A stretch of DNA of 64,000 nt from Sophora flavescens (lineage: Eukaryota; Streptophyta; Magnoliopsida; Fabales; Fabaceae). Below, one piece after another: positions 11,990 to 22,004 of this stretch (its first letter is position 1; every line of letters begins with the position of its first letter). The notes beneath the pieces are model-generated. The model saw only the letters and a program-made list of their open reading frames with translations. It did no database searches and had not been told where the DNA came from. The position numbers and the translations under genes are program-made. The stretch spans positions 1,821,001 through 1,885,000 of the forward strand of contig CM061062.1 of NCBI GenBank assembly GCA_030762895.1. The letters are read 5' to 3'.

Positions 11990-12372
11990 TTTAGCGACCG
12001 AATTAGAAACCAATAATTCGATCGCTAAACTTTAGTTAAAATTAACAGATTGTGGTATAACGACCGAAAATCCGCCGCTAATATAGGTTAACAGTAACCA
12101 ACATTGGCGACCGAACTAGCAACCGATTATCGGTCACTAAAAATGCTTACCTAAAACAATGCGACCAACCGTGTAGCGACCGTTTTTTATTATTTAGCGA
12201 CCGAATTTACGGTCGCCATTTAGCGACCGAATTATTATTTCGATCTCTAAAAGCTTAGCAACCAAGTTATCAGCCACCACCATTAATCGGTCGCTAATTC
12301 GATCGCTAAATTAAATAGCGACCGAATTAGAAAGTTTAGCGACCGTATATGCCGGTCGCTATGCGGTTGTTT
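11990..12372. repeat. CACTA subterminal repeat array, copy 2
   Basis: Repeated tagcgaccga / tcggtcgcta in both orientations just inside the terminal repeat, collinear with 2358-2738 but with many point differences in the spacers. Confidence 0.85.
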
Positions 12373-12383
12373 TTTTTGTAGTG

Positions 12384-12562
12384 ATTACTTCTATTTTATT
12401 TGGATATAATGGTTTATTTAGCACTATTACTTTATTTAATTATTTTGAATATAGTAAATACTTTCAGACTTAAATTTATTGTGAAAATTTTTATGACCCG
12501 ATTATTTAATTTAAATTTTTAAAAGGTTTTTATAGAAAATTAATTCGGGCTACTAATGTAAC
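12384..12562 (+). mobile_element. Remnant of a Ty3/gypsy LTR end
   Basis: Sequence from ctttcagacttaa to ctactaatgtaac resembles the last 150 bp of the Tekay-like LTR at 6400-6535 (ttttcagacttta ... ttactaatgtaac) but is diverged and lacks the final GTTACA. CACTA copy 2 seems to have landed in this old LTR. Short and weak; it could be a chance AT-rich match. Confidence 0.4.
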
Positions 12563-12741
12563 GACACATGCAGTGGTATTATACATGATATAAGGAGAAA
12601 TGAGGTTGTGGAAGATCCCAAACTATGTATCACACAAAGATATAGGAAAAGTTGCTACACTATGATTAGATTGGCAGCCGATGTGTCAACTTCTGAAAAA
12701 TTGCACCAATTTGTAGAAAAGAAGTGCATGACTTGTGTAAG

Positions 12742-13438
12742 TAGGGATGACAATTTTATGTGTGCCCGTGGGTACCGACAGATAAAATCCGTGACAGGTA
12801 CGGGAAGTGTAGTGATACAGGTACCCGTGGGGAAAAATAAATAGGGATTTTAAATACTTGCTTGCTGACGGGCGGGGGCGAGTTTTGTGATACCGTAGGA
12901 GTTTGAATTAGCTTCACCGGGTGTTTCTTGATATGGCTATTTTGGTTAAGACCCAAGGAGAAAAGGTGGATAACATTGATGATAATGTGGCCAATCCGGG
13001 TAACTTCATTCATGGTGGAACTAATATTATTTATTATGCCAATCAAATGAAAAAAAGGAGCAAAAAATGGGTGTGGTGGGTTTGTGCTGTGGGGATGATT
13101 ATACTGTTAGTGTGCATCATTGCAATGTTGTCTTCTTGACTGTAGCAATTTTGAGGGAGTTGTTTAGAATTTTGCGTCTGTAAAGCTGCTTTCCCTTCCT
13201 CTTTGACACTTCAATGGTTCTCGGATTGTTAGGAATAGTTCTTCTAATTGATTCAAATTTGTTCATGAGAACTAAATTTGCTGAAGTAAACGCCTGTATT
13301 TTTTTCTTTTTAAAAAAAGTGAATCCAAGTTATCCGCGGGTACCCGTGTGGCAGGCGGGAACAGGCACAGATTTATCCATCATGGGCGGGGGCGGGTAGG
13401 ATGCTACCCGTGCCTGCCCGACCCAGTTGCCATTCCTA
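12742..13438. mobile_element. Non-autonomous hAT-like element carrying a captured gene fragment
   Basis: The ends form a terminal inverted repeat: TAGGGATGACAATT on the left against TAGGAATGGCAACT (reverse complement of the right end), followed by GC-rich stretches with cccgtgggtacc and ctacccgtgcctgccc. It is flanked by 8-bp direct repeats, tgtgtaag at 12734-12741 and tttgtaag at 13439-13446 (7 of 8 match), the size expected for hAT. Length 697 bp. There is no transposase gene; the interior holds a Qa-SNARE exon and apparent 3' UTR. Confidence 0.82.
12905..13139 (+). pseudogene. Captured Qa-SNARE (syntaxin, SYP1-type) last-exon fragment
   Basis: The translation begins with ELHRVFLDMAILVKTQGEK (a one-base shift before LHR), continues with VDNIDDNVANPGNFIHGGT and KKRSKKW, and ends in a single hydrophobic anchor (VCAVGMIILLVCIIAML). 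This is the second half of a syntaxin SNARE helix plus its C-terminal membrane anchor. Plant SYP1 syntaxins act in vesicle fusion at the plasma membrane or cell plate. The N-terminal Habc domain and the first half of the SNARE helix are absent. The frame is otherwise open to a stop, and AT-rich sequence resembling the source 3' UTR follows. It lies wholly inside the hAT-like element. Confidence 0.75.
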
Positions 13439-13930
13439 TTTGTAAGCAGATGATGGAGGTCCGGTTAGAAGAAAATCAATGGTTAATGATGAAGCTGAAG
13501 TTCCAACAATGTCAAAAGAATATGTGGCATAAGCAAAAGGGTTTACAAAACGACCTGGGTTAAAGAGACGTAAACAGGTAAAGAGTTAGGTTGAGCTTCA
13601 ACCTTAAAAAAGAAGAGCTCCAACTGTAAAACCTTCACCAAGTCAAACATCTGGGGTATATAAATTTATGGTTGTACCAACTTTTCTTTTACCTTGTTTG
13701 CAATTATTATGTGTTAATTTTTCATGTTCACTGGAGGATATTGAATCTCTAAGTCAAGAGGATTGTGGAACATCCAGTTTGGCACATTCAAAATATGAGT
13801 TCTCTCAAACAAATGGAACTCAATTTAGTTGCACTAGATTATTGATGGTAAGATCCCTCTTTATTTAAAATAATGCCTTTATCTGTAGCTTATGATGATA
13901 TTGTCTATTTTACTTTTATAATGTAGAAGT

Positions 13931-14990
13931 TACTTTAAGATCAATGAAGAACAATCAAGAATGAAGATGACTAAGTGAAGATACTGGTTATGTCACATTC
14001 AGCAACCAGGAACCATTTTTAGTGAGTTCTATTTGCTGGTTTGTCACATTCATCAACCGCGTGTTTTATACAAGGCAAGCTTGCAGATTTGTGGAATCAA
14101 TTTTGCAGAACTGGTCTTAAAAGATGTTGCAGTTTTACAGATTTTATAGTTGGCAAATTTTACACTCGGTTTTACAGATTTGCAACAGGAACCAGTTATG
14201 TTTAAGTTATATTAGTTTGCGATTTGGTTTATATATTTCAGAACCAAAATGGTCTTATAAGATGTTGACATATATTATAACATATTCCAATACCAATATG
14301 TTTGGCTTATATTAGTATATATTGCTTGAACCAAAATGGTCCATTACAGTGTCAATTCATATATGTTGGCTCATATTTTTCTATCAAGTAAGCTAATAAT
14401 ATAAACATAAGTAACAGGGTAATTTATTATAAGATACACTCAAAATCATCATCTATTTCTATTGTGGGTACAAACAGAGGATAATTACACAAATGAAAAC
14501 CCCTCAGGAGAGTTCTCCAACAAATCACTCTTAAGAGAAAAAAGGGAATGGTATATTTCTAAAGTTTCATCGTTTTGACAATTAAATTAGCAGCTCTAGA
14601 TTGGGCGCAAAAGTTCTGTGAGAATGTTATGGTTGTTAATATGACTTCAAGCACAAAACGTTTCTTCTGTGAAGCATGTGGACATGTGTGCCTTCTACCT
14701 TGCTCCATCACAAAAGATGGAGTAAGCTTGCTCCATGTTGACTAACGGTTGTAGACCAATGATTATGCCATAGTGGAATGTACATATATAATTTGTCTTT
14801 TAGTGGTCAAAGGTATAAGTATGGGGTATTTATTTTGAACAAATACTGTGTATTGCCTAAGTATATGACACATTTAAAAATATCTTTTGTAATCCGTATT
14901 TGCCCAAGGTTGTAATCCTTTTGTATTTAAACAAAAATCATACATCTCTTTATTGTATTTGGATGTATTTTCTTGTAATGAACCCAAAAA
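13931..14990. other. No recognisable gene
   Basis: AT-rich sequence with loosely repeated phrases such as aaatggtcttataagatgtt and accaaaatggtc around 14105-14350. It may be downstream sequence of the FRS-like fragment. No coding region or element ends could be supported. Confidence 0.5.
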
Positions 14991-14999
14991 CTCAAGATG

Positions 15000-15440
15000 T
15001 TCTGGGAGGGGGTTGCAAGGTGAGATAGGCACGGCAGTGGCGGTAACACCACCATGTGATTTCCCCAGGTTGTAGATCTGTGTCTTGCGGAACAGGGAGG
15101 GGGTCGCACAGCGACATAGGTGCGACGATGGCGATTCATGGTGGTCCGGTCAGAGACGTGGTGATGTGGTTGTGATGGACGCGACGGATCTCGTGGCGGT
15201 GGAGGGCAACGGCGCGGTGGTTCGAGGTTGGTCCGAGTTGTATTTCTGCTGCTGGAGATTTGTTATGGTGGTTGTTGGAGCTGCAGATCATGTCTCTTCT
15301 TCATCTATCACCACTCCACCCATGCCCCTTCTTCGTTGGCAATGGCGTCGTTACTCCGTCGTTGTTGTCACCTCAAACTCTCCTCGGACTACGATCAAGA
15401 AGATGCCGGACCCGAGGATCTGAATGTTTGATGCGGCCGC
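15000..15440. other. GC-rich stretch, unassigned
   Basis: Unlike its surroundings, this stretch is G-rich on the plus strand (ggcggtaacaccaccatg, gtggcggtggagggcaacgg). Frames on both strands are open for 60-110 codons, but the translations are low complexity and I recognise no family. It could be the leader of an unidentified retroelement or gene. Confidence 0.3.
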
Positions 15441-15725
15441 GTGTGGATGTTCACAATTCCAGAATGTTCACAACAACAGTAACATTCAAACACATATGAC
15501 ACTAGCAAAATGAAAAAAACCATAACCGAAGAAGATATATACTATACAAACCAAATACGACATGCCATTTACATATAATAGTAAATAGTAATACATCAAC
15601 AATAGTTCAAATACAGATCTGACCATCGATATTATACTAGTTGACCATATATAACTCAAACAAAACTAAAGTGGGATGATGTGTCAAAATGGAACTATTT
15701 TATTGGTCAGTCAAATGCGAGTAAG

Positions 15726-15753
15726 GTTGCACCAGCAAAAATGCTGGTGCAAC
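15726..15753. repeat. Perfect 12-bp inverted repeat
   Basis: Arms gttgcaccagca (15726-15737) and tgctggtgcaac (15742-15753) are exact reverse complements around the spacer aaaa. No terminator or element context is evident. Confidence 0.85.
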
Positions 15754-15798
15754 TTAGACATGTTGGTGTATTGATCAACTTGGTTTTCTCAATTTTAG

Positions 15799-15969
15799 GT
15801 GGTGCGTTTTAGAGAACCAGAAGTAAGATCACGTGTGGCAAAAACTTTGGAGATGTTTATGCAAGCAAAGCTTTTACATCATGTATGTTTTTATCCCGTA
15901 GCTGAAGTGATACTGGAGAAACTTGGCGATCCAACTATGGAGATACAGGATGCATATACATATACATAG
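15799..15969 (+). pseudogene. Exon-like fragment of an unidentified gene
   Basis: After a plausible acceptor (tcaattttag) one frame reads VVRFREPEVRSRVAKTLEMF, then FYPVAEVILEKLGDP and EIQDAY before a stop. The amphipathic pattern resembles one or two repeats of a HEAT/ARM-type helical protein. It looks like a real exon by composition, but I cannot name the gene. No neighbouring exons were found. Confidence 0.35.
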
Positions 15970-15979
15970 TTGAACCAAT

Positions 15980-17035
15980 CCCAACAATCTCAGAGGCTAA
16001 TTTTACACTATACAAAACCCTCCAACAATCCCAACAATTTCAGAGGCTAATTTCACCGTCTTCTTCCCAAGAATTTCAAGCCAACATCATTGATGGTGGG
16101 GGTTGCCTCCTTCAAGAGATCATACCCTTCTGCTACAAGATCCAAATCATCATCTCTCTCTTTCCAATGTCGCACGCGCCTCCTTGCCAAGCGACGTTGG
16201 AGCTCTGACGCACCACCATCGCAACCGACACTCCGACGTGCCACCACTGCAGTCGGAGCTCCAACGCGAGATATGAGGGATTGAGTCACCGCTAGAACTG
16301 AGCATATGTTTTTATCTTTGCATAAAGAATGGGTTCAGTTGGGGGAAAGGGAAAAATAAAGATAAAATCTGGTTTATTATTTTGTTTTGGGAGTTATGAT
16401 GTGGACCTTTGGATTAATTGAATGGTGGAGATTGCCTCTAAATTCAAGGATTGCAGGAACCTCCATCTGTAGTAAATCCATATCCTAAAGAAATGTGAAA
16501 GAAGATAGAGAAAAAGAAATATGAAATTTTTCATCGACTTGTTTTGTAGGATAGAAATTAAAAAGAAACAAAATGAGTTTTCTTGAATAGCCCTTATAAT
16601 AAGGTTTAGTTATTCTGCTACTCTATAAACTATTTGAGAATTTTAAATAGGTCATCATATTTTAAAATTTGTAATTGGACCCCTCAACTTACAATTCGTT
16701 TGTAATTGGACCCTTCATTTAGGGTTCTATCAGAAAACTCGTGAACATGATGGGAATATTCTTGATGCGATTTTAGGTGGACAGCCATCCCAATCTCATT
16801 GAGCATGTCATTCTCCACCTAAGGTCCATTTTAGTATCCCTTCCAAATCCTCTCTTCTATGAATCAAAAATCCCAAATTGTCTCCTCCCTTCCAAATCCC
16901 CCCTCTATGGGTTTGTCTACAATTTCATCGTCCCACCATAAAATCCATCGCTGTCTCTTCATTCTGATTGCACCTTTAAGTACACAGCATGAAAGTCATA
17001 GATTGACAGTGACACTGAGGTATGTACGGCGTGGA
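15980..17035. other. No recognisable gene
   Basis: Mixed sequence with short open frames of low-complexity Ser/Arg content around 16050-16290. At 16670-16730 the phrase taattggaccc is repeated, as in the ends of some non-autonomous Mutator-like elements, but no paired ends were found. The right edge is the insertion site of the first copia element. Confidence 0.4.
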
Positions 17036-17040
17036 AGTCA

Positions 17041-17532
17041 TGTGAGAGATTTTCATAATTCATAAAATATTAAATGTTATCAACGGTCAAATAAATACAT
17101 GTCATGATGTTAACTTCTCACAAGTTTGTTGTACAATGTAGCGGTAGCAGCGCTTTTAGCAATCTTTGGGGGCTCGAGTTCGATTCTTGTACGCCGCAAG
17201 TTTTGAGTTTTAAAGTGACCGTTTTATTTTAAACTTTAATAACGCAAAACAGTACTTACATGGAATCGAACCCGGCTCTGTGAGAGAGTTAGACTATTGT
17301 TCTATAAATTGCCATTGTCGATATGCTTGGTTTAGGGTGTGGAAACCAAACCAAGGTTCTCCATTGTATCTTGAAGGGGATTTGCCAGTTACACCTGTTG
17401 CATCCAATCTACAAAGAGAGATTGGTGGGGGCGAATCGAACCTAAAGCCTAGTGTCCTCACACGCCTTGGAGATTGCGCATTACCATTATTTTCTTCTTC
17501 TTTGTTGCAGATCCATACCCCAATGTCTAACA
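17041..17532 (+). repeat. Copia 1, 5' LTR (internally deleted)
   Basis: 492 bp, from tgtgagagatttt to aatgtctaaca. Collinear with the 3' LTR except that about 255 bp between ctctgtgag and agagagtta are missing, with short direct repeats at the break. The lost part includes the segment with a TATA-like tctataaatag (22403-22413 in the 3' LTR), so this LTR may have lost its promoter. Confidence 0.88.
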
Positions 17533-17552
17533 ATCTTTAGGTTCGATTTCTG
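17533..17552 (+). promoter_or_regulatory. Copia 1 primer-binding region, no tRNA-end match, complementary to its own LTR
   Basis: Directly after the 5' LTR a primer-binding site should begin TGG. Here the sequence is atctttaggttcgatttctg. The 14 bases ctttaggttcgatt (17535-17548) are an exact inverted repeat of aatcgaacctaaag inside the LTR (17434-17447, and 22658-22671 in the 3' LTR). It may be primed by a fragment of its own RNA, or the site may be degenerate. Confidence 0.5.
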
Positions 17553-17557
17553 TAATA

Positions 17558-18435
17558 ATGGTTGCAACGTTGAAGAAGATGACTTCTGACTTTATGAAAC
17601 TTGAGAGGTTCGAAGGCGGGAACTTTCATCGTTGGCAAAAGAAGATGCACTTCCTTCTTACAACATTGAAGGTGGCATATGTGTTGAACACACCAAGACC
17701 AGAGGAAAGAGAAGATGAGACCATCAATGAGAGTCGTGAGAGGAACAAGTGGGTTAATGATGACTACATTTGCATGGGGCATATTTTGAATGGCATGACC
17801 GACTCATTGTTCGATGTGTATCAAAATGCGGGATCCTCCAAAGATCTATGGGAGAAACTTGAGGCAAGATACATGATGGAGGATGCAACAAGTAAGAAAT
17901 TTCTTGTTAGTCGTTTTAATAATTATAAAATGGTTGATGGTATGCCTATCATGGAACAAATGCATGAAATTGAACGTATTCTCAATAACTACAAACAACA
18001 TAATAGCACATGGATGAAACCATCATTGTCTCCTCAATCATTGACAAACTTCCTCCTTTATGGAAAGACTTTAAAAGAAGTCTTAAACATCGGAAAGATG
18101 ACATTTCTCTTGAACAACTGGGTAATCACCTTCATTTAGAAGAAGAGTATCGTAAACAATATGATACTAAAGAACATTATGTTCATGAGAAGGTGCATGT
18201 AGTAGAGGAAGGGAAATCTGGTAAGTCCTCTAAAAAGAGGAATCGAGATTTTGGAAAAGCTCATGAAAACAACAATGAGAATGACTACAAGAAAAACAAA
18301 AAGAAAAATGGTTGTTTCTATTGTGGAAAACCGGGACATTTCAAGAGGAATTGTCATCTCCTAAAAAAGGAAAAAGAGAAGGAATCTAGTGCAACAAAGG
18401 ACAATCTTTTGCGGTCATTTCCGAAATCAACATGA
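17558..18435 (+). pseudogene. Copia 1 gag (capsid and zinc knuckle), frameshifted
   Basis: The ATG at 17558 starts MVATLKKMTSDFMKLERFEG, then FHRWQKKMHFLL, a typical UBN2/copia gag N-terminus. Near 18005 the frame shifts by one and continues as IDKLPPLWKDFKRSLKHRKD. A Lys-rich stretch precedes the zinc knuckle CFYCGKPGHFKRNC (C-x2-C-x4-H-x4-C, about 18316-18355). Another frameshift or stop at about 18433 separates it from protease. It packages genomic RNA in the cytoplasm. Confidence 0.85.
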
Positions 18436-21400
18436 TATAAGATGTTGGATCATGGTGGATTGACTTCGGTGCAACTCGCCATGTGTGTAAGAACAAGGAT
18501 CTCTTCAAGACAATTAATGAAGAAGATGTAACCGTTCTATATATGGGAAATGCATCAACTATCCAAGTTAAAGGCAATGGGACGGTGGAACTAGAATTCA
18601 CTTCGGGAAAAGTAGTCACTCTTACAGATGTTTATTATGTACCAGATGTTAGGAAGAATTTAATTTCCGTACCGTTACTTAATAAGTATGGGTTCAAATG
18701 TGTATTTGAGGGAGACAAGTTTATTCTCTCTAAGGGAGGAATGTTTGTAGGAAAGGGAAATCTTTGTGAGAATATGTCCAAACTCAATATTATTAATGAT
18801 AATGGATTTATTTATGCTTATATTGTTGAGTCTTTTAATTTATGGCATTCTCGTTTAGGACATGTGAATTTTAGGAAAATGGATGAAATGATGAATTCAT
18901 GTTTAATTCCTAAAGCAAGTAGGATTTCAGATGCATGTACAACTTGTATGCTAACTAAGATAACTAGATTTCCTTTTCCTAGAGTTGAAAGAAGTTCTAA
19001 AGTGTTATATTTAATTCATTCTGATGTATGTGATTTACATGGTTGGCCCACTATAGGTGGTAAAAAAAATATTTTGTGACATTCATAGATGATTGTACTA
19101 GGTATTGCTATGTATATTCAATGCATTCAAATGATGAAGTGTTAGATAAATTTAAGATATTTAAAACAGAAGTAGAACTTCAACATGAAACATTTATTAA
19201 ATGTTTTAGGAGTGATAGAGGAGGAGAGTTTTATAACCCTAGTTACTTTGAGTCTACTGGAATAATTCACCAAACAACCGCACCTTATTCCCCACAACAA
19301 AACGGCATAGCTGAAAGGAAAAATAGGCTATTAGAAGAAATGGTAAATGCAATGTTATCATATTCTGGTCTAGCAAAATGGTTATTGAGGAGAAGCCTTG
19401 TTGACGGCTTGTTATATCTTGAATAGAGTTCCAAACAAAAGGAACAAAATAACCCCATATGAACTTTGGAAAAATAGAAAGCCCACCTTGACTATTTCAA
19501 AGTTTGGGGTTGTAGGGCATTAGTAAAAGTTCCTGAACCAAAAAAAAAGAAATTAGGTGAAAGGGGGATTGAATGTGTGTTCTTGGGCTATGCTAAAAAT
19601 AGCAAAGCATATAGATTCATGGTTATAGAATCTAATGACTCATATCCTGTAAATACAGTAATTGAGTCTAGGGATGCTATCTTTCGAGAAGATAGGTTTA
19701 ACTCAATTCCAAGTCACAAAAATAATATCCATAGTAATGCACATAATCTAGAAACCAATGTATTTAATAATAATACTTTAGAGAGTTCAGAACTTAGAAG
19801 AAGTCAGAGAGCTAGGAAAGAGAAAACTTATGGACCAGACTTTTTCATGTTCCTTGTTGAAGGAACAAGAGAGTCCATAGACAGTTATGGACCAATATGT
19901 TATAATACAGAAAATGATCCATAAACATTCGAAGATGCAATAAAGTCTCAAGATGCCACTTTTTGGAAGGAAGTTATACAAGAGGAAATAGACTCAATAA
20001 TTGGGAGTAAAACGTGGAAATTAGTAGACCTCCCACCTGGTTCCAAACCTATAGGTTGTAAATGGATTTTCAAAAGGAAAATGAAGGTAGATGGAACTAT
20101 AGATAAGTTTAAGGCAAGACTAGTTGCTAAGGGATTTACACAAAAAGAGGGCATTTACTATTTTGATACATATGCACCTGTGGCAAGAATTGTCTCAATT
20201 AGAGTTCTATTGGCACTTGCATCCATCTATAAGTTTGTCATTCATCAAATGGATGTGAAAACAACATTTCTTAATGGGGAGTTAGATGAAGAGGTGTATA
20301 TGTCACAACCTGAAGGGTTTGTGGTTAATGGTCAAGAAAAGAAGGTGTGTAAATTGAATAAAGCATTGTATGGACTAAAACAAGCTCCTAAACAATGGCA
20401 TCAAAAGTTTGATCAAGTTATGCTAGCTAATGGATATAAAATAAATGAATCTGACAAGTGTATTTATAGTAAATTCCATAATGGAAAAGGTGTTATGATT
20501 TGTTTATATGTTGATGATATGTTAATATTTGGTACTGATCTAGATGAGGTGGAAAAAACTAAGAGTTTCTTCTCTAGTAATTTTGATATGAAAGACTTAG
20601 GGGAAGCTGATGTGATACTAGGGATTAGAATAATAAGAGATGGTGAGAACATAGGTTTGTCCCAATCTCATTATATAGAAAAGGTGTTAAAGAAATTTAA
20701 TGAATTTGATTGTCAATCTGTTGTTACTCCCTTTGATCATAACACTAATTTAGTACCAAATAAAGGTTGTCCAGTAGCACAACTTGAATACTCAAAAGTA
20801 ATTGGATGCTTAGTGTATGCCATGACATGTACTAGACCAGACGTTGCATATGCTGTAGGGAGACTAAGTAGGTATACAAGTAATCCAAGCAAAGACCATT
20901 GACATGTTGTCCGAAGAGTATTGAAATACTTGAAGGGGACAATGAATTATAGTCTGAACTATAATGGGTATCCTTCAGTATTAGAAGGTTACACCGATGC
21001 CAGTTGGGTGACTTATACAGAAGATCATGTTTCAACAAGCGGTTGGGTCTTCACACTTGGTGGGGGTGCTATTTCTTGGGGGTCCAAGAAACAAACTTGC
21101 ATTGCTGACTCCTCCATGACTGTAGAATTCATAGCATTGGCAGCAGGAAGCAAAGAAGCTGAATGGCTTAGAAATTTGATGTATGAGATACTAATTTGGC
21201 CAAAGCCAATAGCACCAACATCCATACATTGTGATAGTCAATCAACACTATCAAAGGCATATAGCCAGGTTTATAATGGAAAGTCCAAGCACATTGGGCT
21301 AAGATATAGCTATGTAAAAGATTTGATTACAAATGGAGTAATATCCATAGTCTTTGTGAAAACAGAGAGGAATCTTGCAGATCCTTTGACGAAAGGACTG

Positions 21401-21439
21401 ACAAGGGATATGGTGTTGAAAACATCATTAGGGATGTGA
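18436..21439 (+). pseudogene. Copia 1 pol (protease, integrase, RT, RNase H), broken
   Basis: Protease: the catalytic DSG is DFG (SWWIDFGATRHV), an inactivating change. Integrase: HHCC (LWHSRLGHVNF ... CTTCML), then the core with FIDDCTRY, RSDRGGEF and SPQQNGIAERKN. Reverse transcriptase: GCKWIFKRKMKVDG, HQMDVKTTFLNGELDEEVYM, catalytic YVDD at about 20506-20517, MKDLGEADVILG. RNase H: GYTDASW, GGGAISWGSKKQT, CDSQSTL, ADPLTKGL. Frameshifts near 19078 and 19424 and stops near 19922 and 20901 interrupt the frame; the RT segment itself is open. Confidence 0.9.
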
Positions 21440-22004
21440 CTCAAGCCCATATCTACATGATCACCAATGGTGGAAACCCAACTCACACTTGAGTAGCATC
21501 AAGTCTTGAGTTCAATGTGGCCAAAGTACACTATAAGAGTGATTGCAAGTACTTGACGAATAGATACATCCTAAGGTTTAAAAGTACTTGGATACCATAA
21601 GGACAAAAGGAAAAGGGCGAGCTTTTGCTCTTAATGGACCTATAGCAGAGGTGCCCAACTTATGGGGGTGCTTTTGGTAAAGTCCACCTATATGAAGTGA
21701 AGTGGGGACGCTTCTTAGAGTTGGGCTTGACTCTGTAAGCTCTCATGAAAAGGATACGTGACACAAGGCCTTACCAAATGTTTCATACTACCAGGTCGTT
21801 CAATGGTACCGAGATTTCATGTGTAAGTCATGCACGCTTGTTCTAATGAATATTTGGTTCAAAGCTTGTCTACCATTTTATTCGGGGATGAGTGAAACCC
21901 ATGGCTTACTAAGCAAAGGTTCAAATCCCCAAGATACCTTTGTCTGAAAGCATGCGATTTCCGGAATAATGGGATTTGGATTTATTTTGAAAATGGTGGG
22001 GGAT
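21440..22004 (+). other. Copia 1 untranslated 3' region and purine tract
   Basis: 565 bp without coding potential between RNase H and the 3' LTR. It ends in the purine tract aaaatggtggggga just before the LTR start tgtgaaag at 22005. It includes accaatggtggaaaccc (21462), a phrase that recurs in some plant copia elements. Confidence 0.7.

Larger units (their letters stand above)
6554..12383 (+). mobile_element. CACTA (En/Spm) transposon copy 2, missing its 5' end
   Basis: It contains a TNP2-type gene (entered partway because the Tekay-like element inserted there), a Transposase_24-type gene and a subterminal repeat array. It ends at 12371-12383 with tttttttgtagtg, the reverse complement of the CACTACAAAAA terminal repeat. 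The 5' end should lie left of the window, beyond the Tekay-like element. The right flank (12384 on) looks like the end of another Ty3/gypsy LTR. Both genes carry nonsense changes, so the copy is not autonomous. Confidence 0.88.
12590..13930 (+). pseudogene. FAR1-related (FRS-like) gene fragment, C-terminal region, split by a hAT-like element
   Basis: Before the insertion the translation reads DPKLCITQRYRKSCYTMIRL then STSEKLHQFVEKK. After it, in another frame, it reads AKGFTKRPGLKRRKQVKS then VELQP and KRRAPTVKPSPSQTSGVY. This order (RYxxLC helix, then Lys/Arg-rich KGxxKRPGxKxRK, KSxVExQPxKRR) matches the C-terminus of FAR1-related sequence proteins, which derive from MULE transposases. Stops replace the residues after VKS and LQP. 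A possible last intron is 13849-13926. Whether this is a host-gene relic or a MULE remnant cannot be decided here. Confidence 0.5.

Noticed and set aside
15085..15499. Overlapping open frames of 67-112 codons
   Set aside because: Translations are low complexity (Val/Gly- or Ser/Leu-rich), overlap in three frames and match no family I know.
15726..15753. Intrinsic terminator
   Set aside because: A perfect stem without a T-run, in a eukaryotic context; more likely a relic of a small inverted-repeat element.
16670..16730. Mutator-like element end
   Set aside because: The phrase taattggaccc is repeated, but no inverted partner or 9-bp duplication could be found.
17130..17205. tRNA gene
   Set aside because: Box-like motifs are present, but no acceptor or anticodon stem pairs and the piece lies within an LTR in both copies.
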